Assembly: GCF_001953985.1 (NCBI RefSeq)
Contig: NZ_MBEI01000069.1
Location: forward strand, 62,001 to 126,000
Length of the DNA stretch: 64,000 nucleotides
Source of the DNA: Mycobacterium colombiense
GTDB taxonomy: Bacteria > Actinomycetota > Actinomycetes > Mycobacteriales > Mycobacteriaceae
Direction of reading: 5' to 3'
Part shown: one piece after another, positions 16,818 through 24,417 of the stretch
How positions within the stretch are numbered: position 1 is the stretch's first letter
How the letters are laid out: every line of letters starts with the position of its first letter
The notes under the pieces: model-generated
Told to the model about the DNA's origin: nothing
Databases searched by the model: none
What the model saw: only the letters and a program-made list of their open reading frames with translations
Position numbers and translations under genes: made by a program

Positions 16818-18472
16818 CCGACGCCGCGGAGCAGGGCGCGACTACCTCACCGCAGCGGCTCGCCGCGGATCTGCGCAGCGCCGACAACCGAGATTGCCCG
16901 AGCCGCACCGACTTTCTGGGTGCCGCGCTCGCCGACGTCGTCGGCGGACCGGTCGGCCGGCACGCGCTGATCGGCCGCTCCCGGCTGATGACCCCGGTGC
17001 GGGTGATGTTCTTGATCGCGCTGGTGCTCCTCGCGCTCGGCTGGTCGACGAAGGCGGCCTGTCTGCAGAGCACCGGCACCGGGACCGCCGACCAGCGGGT
17101 GGCCAACTGGGACAACCAGCGCGCCTACTACGAGCTGTGCTACTCCGACACCGTGCCGCTGTACGGCGCAGAGTTGTTGAGCCAGGGCAAGTTTCCCTAC
17201 AAGTCGAGCTGGGTCGAGACCGACTCGACCGGCGCCCAGCAGATCCGTTACGACGGCCAGCCCGCGGTGCGCTACATGGAGTATCCGGTGCTGACCGGGA
17301 TCTACCAGTACGTGTCGATGGCGCTGGCCAAGACCTACACCGCGCTGAGCAAGCTCGCGCCGCTGCCGGTGGTCGCCGAGGTGGTGATGTTCTTTGATAT
17401 CGCGGCTTTCGGCCTGGCGCTGGCCTGGCTGGCCACCGTCTGGGCCAGCGCCGGCCTGGCCGGGCGACGGATCTGGGATGCGGCCCTGGTGGCCGGCTCC
17501 CCGATACTGATCTTTCAGATATTCACCAACTTCGACGCGCTGGCAACGGCTTTCGCGATGACCGGGCTCCTGGCCTGGGCACGCCGAAAACCGGTGCTGG
17601 CCGGGGTGCTGATCGGATTGGGTGCCGCGGCGAAGCTGTATCCGCTGCTGTTCCTGGGCCCGATGCTGCTGCTGGGAATCCGGACCGGACGTCTGCGTGC
17701 GTGTGCCCGCACCGCGGCGGCAGCGGGGATGACCTGGTTGTTGGTGAATCTGCCCGTGCTGGTGTTCTTTCCGCGCGGCTGGTCGGAGTTCTTCCGGCTC
17801 AACACGCGTCGCGGCGAGGACATGGACTCGGTGTACAACGTGATCAAGTCGTTCACCGGCTGGCGGGGGTTCGATCCCAAGCTCGGGTTCTGGCAGCCGC
17901 CGACGGTGCTCAACACCGTCGTCGCCGTGCTGTTCGTGGCGTGTTGTGCGGCAATCGCATTCATCGTGCTGACCGCCCCGCAACGGCCACGGGTGGCGCA
18001 GCTGCTGTTCCTGGTGGTCGCCGCTTTCCTGCTGACCAACAAGGTGTGGAGCCCGCAGTTCTCGCTGTGGCTGGTGCCGCTGGCCGTACTCGCGCTCCCG
18101 CATCGCCGGCTACTGCTGGCGTGGATGACCGTCGACGCAGTGGTGTGGGTGCCGCGGATGTATTTCCTGTACGGCAACCCCAACCGCTCGCTGCCCGAAC
18201 AGTTCTTCACCACCACCGTGCTGCTGCGGGACATCGCGGTTATCGTTTTGTGCGCGTTGGTGATTCGCCAGATCTATCGGCCCGGTGAGGATTTGGTGCG
18301 CTGGGGCGGCCGGGTGGACGATCCGGCGGGCGGACCGTTCGACCGTGCACCTGACGCGCCGCCCGGGTGGGTGCCGGACTGGCTGCGACCGGCTGGTTCG
18401 CGCCGCTCGAGCGTCTCGGAATCCCACGACGCCGAGGAGCAACCCGCGGTGGCCAGCGGAGTGGCGCCGTGA
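16814..18472 (+). CDS. Polytopic GT87/DUF2029-type glycosyltransferase (Rv0051-like)
   Basis: GTG start in a GTGA overlap with the ponA1 stop; 552 residues. About ten TM helices from residue 55 on, for example VRVMFLIALVLLALGWSTKA, a long extracytoplasmic loop with ATERRYYELCYSDTVPLYGAE-like sequence, then VPLAVLALPHRRLLLAWM. The order and composition match GT87 alpha-mannosyltransferases of the PimE type, which use polyprenyl-phosphate mannose at the outer face of the membrane. The conserved acidic residue after the first TM helix (loop YELCYSDTVPL) is the likely catalytic site by analogy. Specific glycan unknown. Coupled to ponA1 and to the DJ-1 gene by overlaps. Confidence 0.85.
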   Translation: MTDAAEQGATTSPQRLAADLRSADNRDCPSRTDFLGAALADVVGGPVGRHALIGRSRLMTPVRVMFLIALVLLALGWSTKAACLQSTGTGTADQRVANWDNQRAYYELCYSDTVPLYGAELLSQGKFPYKSSWVETDSTGAQQIRYDGQPAVRYMEYPVLTGIYQYVSMALAKTYTALSKLAPLPVVAEVVMFFDIAAFGLALAWLATVWASAGLAGRRIWDAALVAGSPILIFQIFTNFDALATAFAMTGLLAWARRKPVLAGVLIGLGAAAKLYPLLFLGPMLLLGIRTGRLRACARTAAAAGMTWLLVNLPVLVFFPRGWSEFFRLNTRRGEDMDSVYNVIKSFTGWRGFDPKLGFWQPPTVLNTVVAVLFVACCAAIAFIVLTAPQRPRVAQLLFLVVAAFLLTNKVWSPQFSLWLVPLAVLALPHRRLLLAWMTVDAVVWVPRMYFLYGNPNRSLPEQFFTTTVLLRDIAVIVLCALVIRQIYRPGEDLVRWGGRVDDPAGGPFDRAPDAPPGWVPDWLRPAGSRRSSVSESHDAEEQPAVASGVAP

Positions 18473-19110
18473 CGCAGGTCGCCATCCCGATCTTCCCGCG
18501 GTTCACCGCACTCGACGCGGTGGGCCCTTACGAGGTGTTGCAACGCATTCCGTCGATCGACGTCGTGTTCGTCGGGCACCAGCGCGGTGAGGTGCGGACC
18601 GAGAACGGAATGCTCGGTGTCAGCTGCGACGCCACCTTCGACGAGGTGGACACACCCGATGTGGTGGTGTTCCCCGGCGGCATCGGCACCCGGCAGCTCG
18701 TTCACGACGAGGCCATCCGCGCGTGGCTGCAGGCGGTACACCCCAACACGACGTTCACCACCTCGGTGTGCACGGGCGCCCTGCTGCTGGCCGCGGCCGG
18801 TCTGCTGAACGGGCTCACCGCCACCACGCACTGGCGGGCCGCCGACCTACTCAACGGCTTGGGCGCCCGCTACGTGCCGGAGCGAGTCGTCGAACACTTG
18901 CCGCAGCGGATCATCACCGCGGCAGGGGTGTCCAGCGGCATCGATATGGCCCTACGTCTGGTGGAACTGCTCGTCGATCGCGAGGCCGCGCAGGCGGCTC
19001 AGCTGCTCATCGAATATGACCCGCAGCCGCCCTTCGACTCGGGCGCGTTCGCCAAGGCCGATCCCGCGACGGTGGCGCGGGCCGACGAATTCTTGGCCGC
19101 CCGGCAGTAG
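18469..19110 (+). CDS. DJ-1/PfpI family protein (Rv0052-like)
   Basis: GTG at 18469 overlaps the upstream stop as GTGA; 213 residues. Glutamine-amidotransferase-like fold: VAIPIFPRFTALDAVGPYEV at the start, PDVVVFPGGIGTRQLV, and the nucleophile elbow TSVCTGALLLAAAGLLNG with Cys near residue 100, followed by THWRAADLL. This layout fits the isocyanide-hydratase/thiJ branch of the DJ-1/PfpI group rather than proteases. Possible roles are hydratase, glyoxalase-like or redox-sensing chaperone. The downstream gene is rpsF after a promoter gap of 133 bp. Confidence 0.87.
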   Translation: MTQVAIPIFPRFTALDAVGPYEVLQRIPSIDVVFVGHQRGEVRTENGMLGVSCDATFDEVDTPDVVVFPGGIGTRQLVHDEAIRAWLQAVHPNTTFTTSVCTGALLLAAAGLLNGLTATTHWRAADLLNGLGARYVPERVVEHLPQRIITAAGVSSGIDMALRLVELLVDREAAQAAQLLIEYDPQPPFDSGAFAKADPATVARADEFLAARQ

Positions 19111-19134
19111 TGAGGTTGCCCAATCGGCCGGATT

Positions 19135-19163
19135 TTTCTGGTCAGCCCGCTATCCGGTACCCT
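19135..19163 (+). promoter_or_regulatory. Candidate sigma-A-type promoter of the rpsF operon
   Basis: A TACCCT hexamer (19158-19163) fits the mycobacterial -10 form TANNNT and lies 81 bp before the rpsF ATG. The -35 side (TTTCTG) is weak, as is common in mycobacteria. Position between the DJ-1 stop and the ribosomal operon supports it. Confidence 0.35.
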
Positions 19164-19243
19164 GATGCGGTTGCCGACGCAGGCGACCCTCCTGCCACGG
19201 AACGTCCGTGGCCGCACAGACCAGAGGAGGTGGTGAGGTTTCC

Positions 19244-19534
19244 ATGCGTCCATACGAAATCATGGTCATTCTTGACCCCACGCTCGACGAGCGCACCGTT
19301 GCCCCGTCCTTGGAGACGTTCCTCAACGTCGTCCGCAAGGATGGTGGATCCGTCGACAAGGTCGATATCTGGGGCCGGCGCCGGCTGGCCTACGAGATCG
19401 CCAAGCACGCCGAAGGCATCTACGTCGTCGTCGACCTGAAGGCCGAGCCGGCGACGGTATCCGAGCTCGACCGCCAGCTCAGCCTCAACGAGTCGGTACT
19501 GCGCACCAAGGTGATGCGCACCGACAAGCACTAA
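19244..19534 (+). CDS. rpsF: 30S ribosomal protein S6
   Basis: ATG 19244 with GAGGAGGTGG 10-18 bases upstream gives 96 residues, the usual mycobacterial length, beginning MRPYEIMVILDPTLDERTV. It contains KVDIWGRRRLAYEIAKHAEGIYVVVDLKAEP, the S6 RNA-binding beta-sheet and linker. S6 binds the central domain of 16S rRNA together with S18, whose gene is two positions downstream. First gene of rpsF-ssb-rpsR-rplI, conserved in order in Actinobacteria. Confidence 0.98.
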   Translation: MRPYEIMVILDPTLDERTVAPSLETFLNVVRKDGGSVDKVDIWGRRRLAYEIAKHAEGIYVVVDLKAEPATVSELDRQLSLNESVLRTKVMRTDKH

Positions 19535-19660
19535 CAGCCTTGGCTGCGTCGCGTGCTTCTCGTCGGCGCACCTGCTTAGGCTGTGGAGAGCTCAGCGAAA
19601 GTAGGCTCATGACACCCACCACCCGAGCGGCGAGGAACAGGTCGGAACGAGGAGGAAACT

Positions 19661-20185
19661 GTGGCTGGTGACACCACTATCACCGTTGTTGGAAACCTGA
19701 CCGCCGACCCCGAACTGCGGTTCACCCCGTCGGGTGCCGCCGTCGCGAACTTCACCGTGGCGTCGACCCCCCGGATCTACGACCGCCAGAGCGGGGAATG
19801 GAAAGACGGTGAGGCGCTGTTCCTGCGGTGCAACATCTGGCGGGAAGCCGCCGAGAATGTCGCGGAAAGCCTCACGCGTGGTGCCCGGGTGATTGTCACG
19901 GGCCGGCTCAAGCAACGCTCTTTTGAGACTCGTGAAGGTGAGAAGCGCACCGTCTTCGAGGTCGAGGTCGACGAGATCGGCCCTTCGCTGCGGTATGCCA
20001 CAGCCAAAGTCAACAAGGCCAGCCGCAGCGGCGGTGGCGGTGGTGGCGGCGGCTTCGGCGGTGGCGGCGGCGGCGGATCCCGCCAGCAGTCCGCGCCGGC
20101 GAGCAGCGCGCCCGCGGACGACCCGTGGGGCAGTGCCCCCGCATCGGGCTCGTTCGGCGGCGGGGACGACGAACCGCCCTTCTGA
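19661..20185 (+). CDS. ssb: Single-stranded DNA-binding protein
   Basis: GTG 19661 behind GAGGAGG; 174 residues. OB fold at residues 1-115 (VAGDTTITVVGNLTADPELR, FLRCNIWREAAENVAESL, GRLKQRSFETREGEKRT), a Gly/Ser-rich linker (about 125-150, GGGGGGGFGGGGGGGS-like, ten codons longer than in M. tuberculosis as remembered) and the acidic tip GGGDDEPPF that docks replication and repair partners. It coats single-stranded DNA as a tetramer. The glycine tract comes from a GGC/GGT repeat in DNA and may vary in length between strains. Confidence 0.97.
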   Translation: MAGDTTITVVGNLTADPELRFTPSGAAVANFTVASTPRIYDRQSGEWKDGEALFLRCNIWREAAENVAESLTRGARVIVTGRLKQRSFETREGEKRTVFEVEVDEIGPSLRYATAKVNKASRSGGGGGGGGFGGGGGGGSRQQSAPASSAPADDPWGSAPASGSFGGGDDEPPF

Positions 20186-20228
20186 TTTGAAAAGACTTCA
20201 GTAATAGAGAACGGAAAGAAAAACAGAC

Positions 20229-20483
20229 ATGGCCAAGTCCAACAAGCGGCGGCCGGCTCCGGAAAAGCCGGTCAAGGCACGGAAATGTGTCTTCTGCGCG
20301 AAGAAGGATCAAGCGATCGACTACAAGGACACCGCGCTGCTGCGCACGTACATCAGCGAGCGCGGCAAGATCCGTGCGCGTCGCGTTACCGGCAATTGCG
20401 TGCAGCACCAGCGTGACATCGCCATTGCGGTGAAGAATGCCCGCGAAGTGGCGCTGCTGCCCTTTACCTCCTCGGCGCGATAG
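20229..20483 (+). CDS. rpsR1: 30S ribosomal protein S18, zinc-binding (C+) form
   Basis: 84 residues starting MAKSNKRRPAPEKPVKARKC. Cys20, Cys23 and Cys57 with His60 form a plausible zinc site, so this is the C+ paralogue (like Rv0055), which mycobacteria replace with a Cys-free S18 under zinc starvation. Binds 16S rRNA with S6. It lies 43 bp after ssb and 30 bp before rplI. Confidence 0.97.
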   Translation: MAKSNKRRPAPEKPVKARKCVFCAKKDQAIDYKDTALLRTYISERGKIRARRVTGNCVQHQRDIAIAVKNAREVALLPFTSSAR

Positions 20484-20513
20484 TCGCCGCAGGCCTACCG
20501 AAAGTACGAAACG

Positions 20514-20972
20514 ATGAAGCTGATTCTGACGGCTGACGTCGACCACCTTGGTACCGTCGGCGACACTGTCGAGGTCAAGGATGGTTACGGCCGTAACTTC
20601 CTGCTCCCGCGCGGTTTGGCGATTGTGGCCTCCCGCGGCGCGCAGAGGCAGGCCGACGATATCCGCCGGGCCCGCGAAACCAAGGCGGTCCGCGACCTCG
20701 GGCATGCCAACGAACTCAAGACGGCGCTCGAGGCGCTCGGCCCGGTCTCGCTGCCGGTGAAGACCGCGGCCGATTCCGGCAAGCTGTTCGGCTCGGTGAC
20801 GGCCAGCGATGTCGTCGCGGCGATCAAGAAGGCCGGCGGCCCCAACCTGGACAAGCGGATCGTGCGGCTGCCCAAAGCGCACATCAAGGCCGTCGGGACC
20901 CACCCGGTGGCGGTGCACCTGCACCCCGAGGTCGACGTCGAGGTCGCGCTCGAGGTCGTCGCGCAGAGCTAA
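20514..20972 (+). CDS. rplI: 50S ribosomal protein L9
   Basis: 152 residues. The N-terminal domain is MKLILTADVDHLGTVGDTVE followed by VKDGYGRNFLLPRGLA, the 23S-binding L9 consensus. A long connecting helix runs through RQADDIRRARETKAVRDL, and the C-terminal domain includes GKLFGSVTASDVVAAI and HPVAVHLHPEVDVEVALEVV. Last gene of the rpsF operon; a strong hairpin follows after 17 bp. Confidence 0.98.
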   Translation: MKLILTADVDHLGTVGDTVEVKDGYGRNFLLPRGLAIVASRGAQRQADDIRRARETKAVRDLGHANELKTALEALGPVSLPVKTAADSGKLFGSVTASDVVAAIKKAGGPNLDKRIVRLPKAHIKAVGTHPVAVHLHPEVDVEVALEVVAQS

Positions 20973-20989
20973 GCACCCGACATTTGCTC

Positions 20990-21027
20990 GAAGCCCGGCG
21001 GTGGCCCGATCGGCCGCCGCCGGGCTT
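20990..21027 (+). terminator. Strong intrinsic terminator-like hairpin after rplI
   Basis: A 17-bp stem (GAAGCCCGGCGGTGGCC with GGCCGCCGCCGGGCTTC, one G-U pair) around a loop of about 5 nt. It is placed 17 bp after the rplI stop. There is no U-tract, only GTTGTG, as for most mycobacterial hairpin terminators. Confidence 0.85.
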
Positions 21028-21081
21028 CGTTGTGCTGCGGGCACGCGGCCGCACTCCGCTGACAAGGATCGCGGACGGGGT

Positions 21082-21118
21082 CCCTGGCGAACTATTTCTG
21101 GGGTGCATTTCGCCAGGG
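21082..21118. repeat. Inverted repeat CCCTGGCGAA-N17-TTCGCCAGGG
   Basis: Perfect 10-bp arms around a 17-nt loop in the rplI-dnaB gap. It could be a back-up terminator for the ribosomal operon or a protein-binding site; the loop is long for a classical terminator. Confidence 0.6.
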
Positions 21119-21206
21119 TGCTTTACCGGCTCGTAACGCTGGGAAAACACGGCCGAAAGCCAACACGCCCGGGGCAGTAACCTGGCCCGACACGCCGTAG
21201 AGATTC

Positions 21207-21291
21207 TTGTCCACACGAATTCCATGGCGTTGTATGGCCGGTATCTGCACTGATGTCCTTGCCCTTTGCATTAATCCACAGGTTCTCCACA
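21207..21291 (+). promoter_or_regulatory. Cluster of three DnaA-box-like sites upstream of dnaB
   Basis: TTGTCCACA at 21207-21215 is a perfect mycobacterial DnaA box. TAATCCACA (21272-21280) and TTCTCCACA (21283-21291) each differ at one position from TTATCCACA or TTGTCCACA. All three point the same way within 85 bp, about 200 bp before the dnaB start. DnaA control or titration is inferred. Confidence 0.55.
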
Positions 21292-21424
21292 CCCCGCTCA
21301 ACACAGGTGTCGACGGATATGCACACACGATGCACAGCTTCATAAACAGCACCCCCTTTGCGTACTAGCCAGCAACGTTTAACGTCGTCCCGGCGCCGGG
21401 CGTTCGGGTGCTCTGCAGCGCAGG

Positions 21425-21475
21425 TTGTCAGCACCTTGACTTACGCTCGAGGTCCACTATCGAATGTATGTTCGG
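21425..21475 (+). promoter_or_regulatory. dnaB promoter with RecA-NDp-like and LexA-box-like elements
   Basis: TTGTCAGCA (21425-21433), then exactly 8 bp, then TACGCT (21442-21447), matches the RecA-NDp/PafBC form TTGTCRGTG-N8-TANNNT except at two bases. TCGAAT-GTAT-GTTCGG (21460-21475) matches the mycobacterial LexA box TCGAAC-N4-GTTCGA at 10 of 12 positions. Both lie just upstream of the GTG at 21504. Confidence 0.5.
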
Positions 21476-21503
21476 ATGCGTGAATCAGGGGAGGAGGGAA
21501 TCC

Positions 21504-22880
21504 GTGGCGGTCGTCGATGACTTGGCGTCGGGCATGGATTCCTCGCCGCCAAGCGAGGACTTCGGCCGTCAGCCACCGCAGGACCTGGCGGCCGAACAGG
21601 CGGTGCTGGGCGGCATGCTGCTGAGCAAGGACGCCATCGCCGATGTCCTGGAACGGCTGCGGCCCGGCGACTTCTACCGCCCCGCTCATCAGAATGTCTA
21701 CGACGCGATCCTCGACCTCTACGGGCGTGGCGAGCCGGCCGACGCGGTGACGGTCGCCGCGGAGCTGGACCGCCGCAACCTGCTGCGCCGCATCGGCGGG
21801 GCACCGTATCTACACACGCTGATCTCGACGGTGCCGACCGCGGCCAACGCGAGCTACTACGCGACCATCGTGGCGGAGAAGGCGCTCCTGCGGCGCCTCG
21901 TGGAGGCCGGCACGCGGGTCGTGCAGTACGGCTACGCGGGCGCCGAGGGCGCCGACGTCGCCGAGGTGGTCGACCGCGCGCAGGCCGAGATCTACGAGGT
22001 GGCCGAGCGCCGGACGTCGGAGGATTTCGTTCCGCTCGAGGATCTGCTGCAGCCGACCATGGACGAGATCGACGCCATCGCCTCGAACGGCGGCGTCGCG
22101 CGCGGCGTGCCGACCGGTTTCACCGAGCTCGACGAGGTGACCAACGGCCTGCACGCCGGGCAGATGATCATCGTGGCGGCTCGACCTGGAGTGGGCAAAA
22201 GCACCCTTGGATTAGATTTTTTGCGTTCGTGCTCGATCAAGCACCGCATGGCGAGCGTCATCTTCTCGCTGGAGATGAGCAAGTCCGAGATCGTCATGCG
22301 GCTGCTGTCGGCGGAAGCGAAGATCAAGCTCGCCGACATGCGGTCCGGTCGCATGAGCGACGAAGACTGGACGCGGCTGGCGCGGCGGATGAGCGAAATC
22401 AGCGAGGCGCCACTATATATCGACGACTCGCCGAACCTGACGATGATGGAGATCCGCGCCAAGGCTCGCCGGTTGCGGCAGAAATCCGACCTGCGTCTGG
22501 TCGTGGTCGATTATCTGCAGCTGATGTCGTCGGGCAAGAAGGTCGAGTCGCGGCAGCTCGAGGTATCCGAGTTCTCGCGCCACCTCAAGCTTTTGGCCAA
22601 GGAGCTCGAGGTCCCCGTCGTCGCGATCAGCCAGCTCAACCGCGGTCCCGAGCAGCGCACCGACAAGAAGCCGATGCTGTCGGACCTTCGCGAGTCGGGC
22701 TCGCTGGAGCAGGACGCCGACATGGTGATCCTGCTGAACCGGCCGGACGCCTTCGAGCGCGACGACCCGCGCGGGGGAGAGGCGGATTTCATTCTCGCCA
22801 AGCACCGCAACGGCCCCACCAAGACGGTGACGGTCGCGCACCAGCTGCACCTGTCGCGATTCACCAACATGGCGCGGTGA
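21504..22880 (+). CDS. dnaB: Replicative DNA helicase, intein-free
   Basis: GTG 21504 with GAGGAGGGA upstream; 458 residues, beginning VAVVDDLASGMDSSPPSEDF. N-terminal primase-interacting domain at residues 25-130 (AAEQAVLGGMLLSKDAIADV), linker, then a RecA-like ATPase: Walker A ARPGVGKSTLGLDF (about residues 225-238), VIFSLEMSKSEIVMRL, Walker B LRLVVVDYLQLMSS, arginine/sensor region ISQLNRGPEQRTDKKPMLSDLRESG. It is the hexameric fork helicase. The M. tuberculosis homologue is interrupted by an intein after RESG; here RESGSLEQDAD reads straight through. Earlier in-frame ATGs exist but lack a ribosome site. Confidence 0.97.
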   Translation: MAVVDDLASGMDSSPPSEDFGRQPPQDLAAEQAVLGGMLLSKDAIADVLERLRPGDFYRPAHQNVYDAILDLYGRGEPADAVTVAAELDRRNLLRRIGGAPYLHTLISTVPTAANASYYATIVAEKALLRRLVEAGTRVVQYGYAGAEGADVAEVVDRAQAEIYEVAERRTSEDFVPLEDLLQPTMDEIDAIASNGGVARGVPTGFTELDEVTNGLHAGQMIIVAARPGVGKSTLGLDFLRSCSIKHRMASVIFSLEMSKSEIVMRLLSAEAKIKLADMRSGRMSDEDWTRLARRMSEISEAPLYIDDSPNLTMMEIRAKARRLRQKSDLRLVVVDYLQLMSSGKKVESRQLEVSEFSRHLKLLAKELEVPVVAISQLNRGPEQRTDKKPMLSDLRESGSLEQDADMVILLNRPDAFERDDPRGGEADFILAKHRNGPTKTVTVAHQLHLSRFTNMAR

Positions 22881-23082
22881 CGTAGGTCCAAGTTCTATCG
22901 TGTTCGACCGCCGCCGACCGCTGGGTGGCGAGCGGACCGGATGCATGGTTCTCGTACGGTGAACAGACTTCTGTGCCGCAGCGCTGGTCCGCTATAAACG
23001 CTGAACCTCATTGATGACACTGTGGCAGAAGATTTTTCAACACCCGCTTGCCAAACCCGGCCATCCGAGCTATATAGAAATA

Positions 23083-23098
23083 TATGCCTCAAGGCATA
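23083..23098. promoter_or_regulatory. 16-bp inverted repeat TATGCCT-CA-AGGCATA upstream of hsp18
   Basis: Perfect 7-bp arms with a 2-bp centre, 51 bp before the hsp18 ATG, next to the AT-rich segment CTATATAGAAATATATG that looks like a promoter core. It does not match the HspR (HAIR) form CTTGAGT-N7-ACTCAAG, so another repressor or activator is implied. Confidence 0.55.
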
Positions 23099-23148
23099 GA
23101 TAATCGATGCGGACAGACAGATAGATGGGAGTGTTGGAGGTGACGGCC

Positions 23149-23571
23149 ATGTTGGTGCGTAGCGATCCGTTTCGTGACCTCGATCGCTTCACTCAGCAGG
23201 TGTCAGGTACCGCGGCGCGTCCTGCGGTGATGCCGATGGATGCCTGGCGTGACGGCGAGCAGTTCGTCGTCGAATTCGATCTGCCGGGAATCGACGATCA
23301 ATCGCTGGACCTCGATATCGAACGGAATGTGGTGACGGTGCGAGCAAAACGCCCCGATGTCGACCCACGCCGGGAAATGCTGGCAACCGAACGGGTGCGG
23401 GGGGTGTTCAGCCGACAGTTGGTGCTCGGCGACAACCTCGATACCGACCGGATCGATGCGTCCTATAACGCGGGGGTTTTGCGATTGCGCATCCCGGTAG
23501 CTGAGAAAGCCAAGCCACGCAAGATCGCGGTCAAGCGCGAGGACAGGCAGCACGCCGCCATCAGCGCGTAG
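23149..23571 (+). CDS. hsp18: Hsp20 small heat-shock protein, 18-kDa antigen type
   Basis: ATG 23149 with GGAGG about 10 bases upstream; 140 residues. The sequence MLVRSDPFRDLDRFTQQVSG is nearly that of the M. leprae 18-kDa antigen (MLMRTDPFRELDRF). The alpha-crystallin domain spans residues 25-125: VMPMDAWRDGEQFVVEFDLP, VVTVRAKRP, then GVLRLRIPVAEKAKPRKIAV with the C-terminal I-x-V-type anchor near the end. It acts as an ATP-independent holdase forming oligomers. M. tuberculosis has no close counterpart next to dnaB. An ATG at 23125 and a GTG at 23140 are in frame but less consistent with the family start. Confidence 0.93.
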   Translation: MLVRSDPFRDLDRFTQQVSGTAARPAVMPMDAWRDGEQFVVEFDLPGIDDQSLDLDIERNVVTVRAKRPDVDPRREMLATERVRGVFSRQLVLGDNLDTDRIDASYNAGVLRLRIPVAEKAKPRKIAVKREDRQHAAISA

Positions 23572-23601
23572 ATCGACTGGATCGATGCTGGAAGGCGGTT
23601 A

Positions 23602-23934
23602 GTGATGACGCACTGCAACACCGGGGCAGCGGTGGCGCCCCGTACGGCCACCGAGGGTTTCGCGGTCGGGCCGGCCGCGCTCCTGCTGGAAGAGAGCCCA
23701 GAATTGACCGGATTATTCGCCGAGGTCGACGCCATCTTGTGCGATGCGGCGGCAAGCCTGCTTCGTCCGCCACCATCGCGCGAAGTGACAGGTTGCGCTT
23801 TGGCCGCGCCCCGGTCACCTGGTCGGCCCTCGGCGGCATGTCTGCAGCCCTGGAGTGCGCCTGCGCCCGACGTGCGAGCCGTGCAGCGCAGCCCTCCGCG
23901 AGCAACATTTGCGAAAACCAGCGACCCAACTTAG
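23602..23934 (+). CDS. Small hypothetical protein downstream of hsp18
   Basis: A 110-residue reading frame starting GTG-ATG (MMTHCNTGAAVAPRTATEGF), 30 bp after hsp18 behind GGAAGGCGG. The first 55 residues (AALLLEESPELTGLFAEVDA) look like genuine mycobacterial coding sequence with an amphipathic helix. The tail is Pro/Arg/Ser-rich and contains AVQRSPP. Another frame (23739-23948) is also open over the second half, so a frameshift near 23760-23800 cannot be excluded. Function unknown; probable co-transcription with hsp18. Confidence 0.55.
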   Translation: MMTHCNTGAAVAPRTATEGFAVGPAALLLEESPELTGLFAEVDAILCDAAASLLRPPPSREVTGCALAAPRSPGRPSAACLQPWSAPAPDVRAVQRSPPRATFAKTSDPT

Positions 23935-24064
23935 AGGAAGGCAGGTGATGGCATCACAACGAGGATGACCGGGCCAGTCCGCCGGCCGGGCAACACCGTG
24001 GGCGCTACCTGAATCCCGATGCGGAAGAGGCACGCCACCGCCACAGCCAGGCGACTCGTTTCCG

Positions 24065-24081
24065 GGGCGGGCGGCCCGCCC
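24065..24081 (+). terminator. GC-rich hairpin GGGCGGG-CGG-CCCGCCC
   Basis: Perfect 7-bp arms with a 3-nt loop, 130 bp after the small gene downstream of hsp18, followed by TCACATAAT. A plausible factor-independent stop for the hsp18 transcript, though no U-tract follows. Confidence 0.4.
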
Positions 24082-24165
24082 TCACATAATCCAGTCACGG
24101 TGTCATCGAAGCTGAAAACTGTTGCTAACTGGTGCTATTCGCAGGTAGGCAAGGAAGGGGTAGCC

Positions 24166-24333
24166 GTGATCACACACGCAATCCGCAATGGCGCGCTACG
24201 CGGAGATTCGGGCGCGCTGCGCAGCTTTCTCCCGGTAGAGGCAGACCCTGCCGACTGGGCCGAACAACAACAATCGGTTCCGCTGCCCGACGACGAATAT
24301 CCCTATGCGCGTGGCGACCACCGCGTCTGGTAG
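24166..24333 (+). CDS. Small hypothetical protein, 55 residues
   Basis: GTG 24166 preceded by AAGGAAGGGG gives VITHAIRNGALRGDSGALRS followed by an acidic stretch (PVEADPADWAEQQQ) and DDEYPYARGDHRVW. No signal, TM helix or known motif is visible. The good ribosome site and composition support it, but codon evidence is limited. It lies in an accessory stretch with several short or damaged frames. Function unknown. Confidence 0.45.
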   Translation: MITHAIRNGALRGDSGALRSFLPVEADPADWAEQQQSVPLPDDEYPYARGDHRVW

Positions 24334-24417
24334 GTGCGTGACCGGATCGGAGTGTGTCGTGCCACATCGGCGACGTGCCGACGGTCAGGGTCTGCCCGAG
24401 GGCCGTGTCGAATGACT

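Larger units (their letters stand above)
21028..21424. other. Non-coding region between rplI and dnaB promoter
   Basis: No credible gene. M. tuberculosis has a hypothetical gene (Rv0057) here, but no comparable reading frame is seen. The region holds a 10-bp-arm inverted repeat (21082-21118), a perfect DnaA box (21207-21215) and two one-mismatch boxes (21272-21280, 21283-21291) on the same strand. Confidence 0.7.

Noticed and set aside
16847..18103. 418-codon minus frame inside the GT87 gene
   Set aside because: Low-complexity Arg/His/Gln sequence; antisense to a well-supported membrane protein.
23041..23148. HspR (HAIR) site before hsp18
   Set aside because: CTTGAGT-N7-ACTCAAG is not present; only CTCAAGG occurs inside the other inverted repeat.
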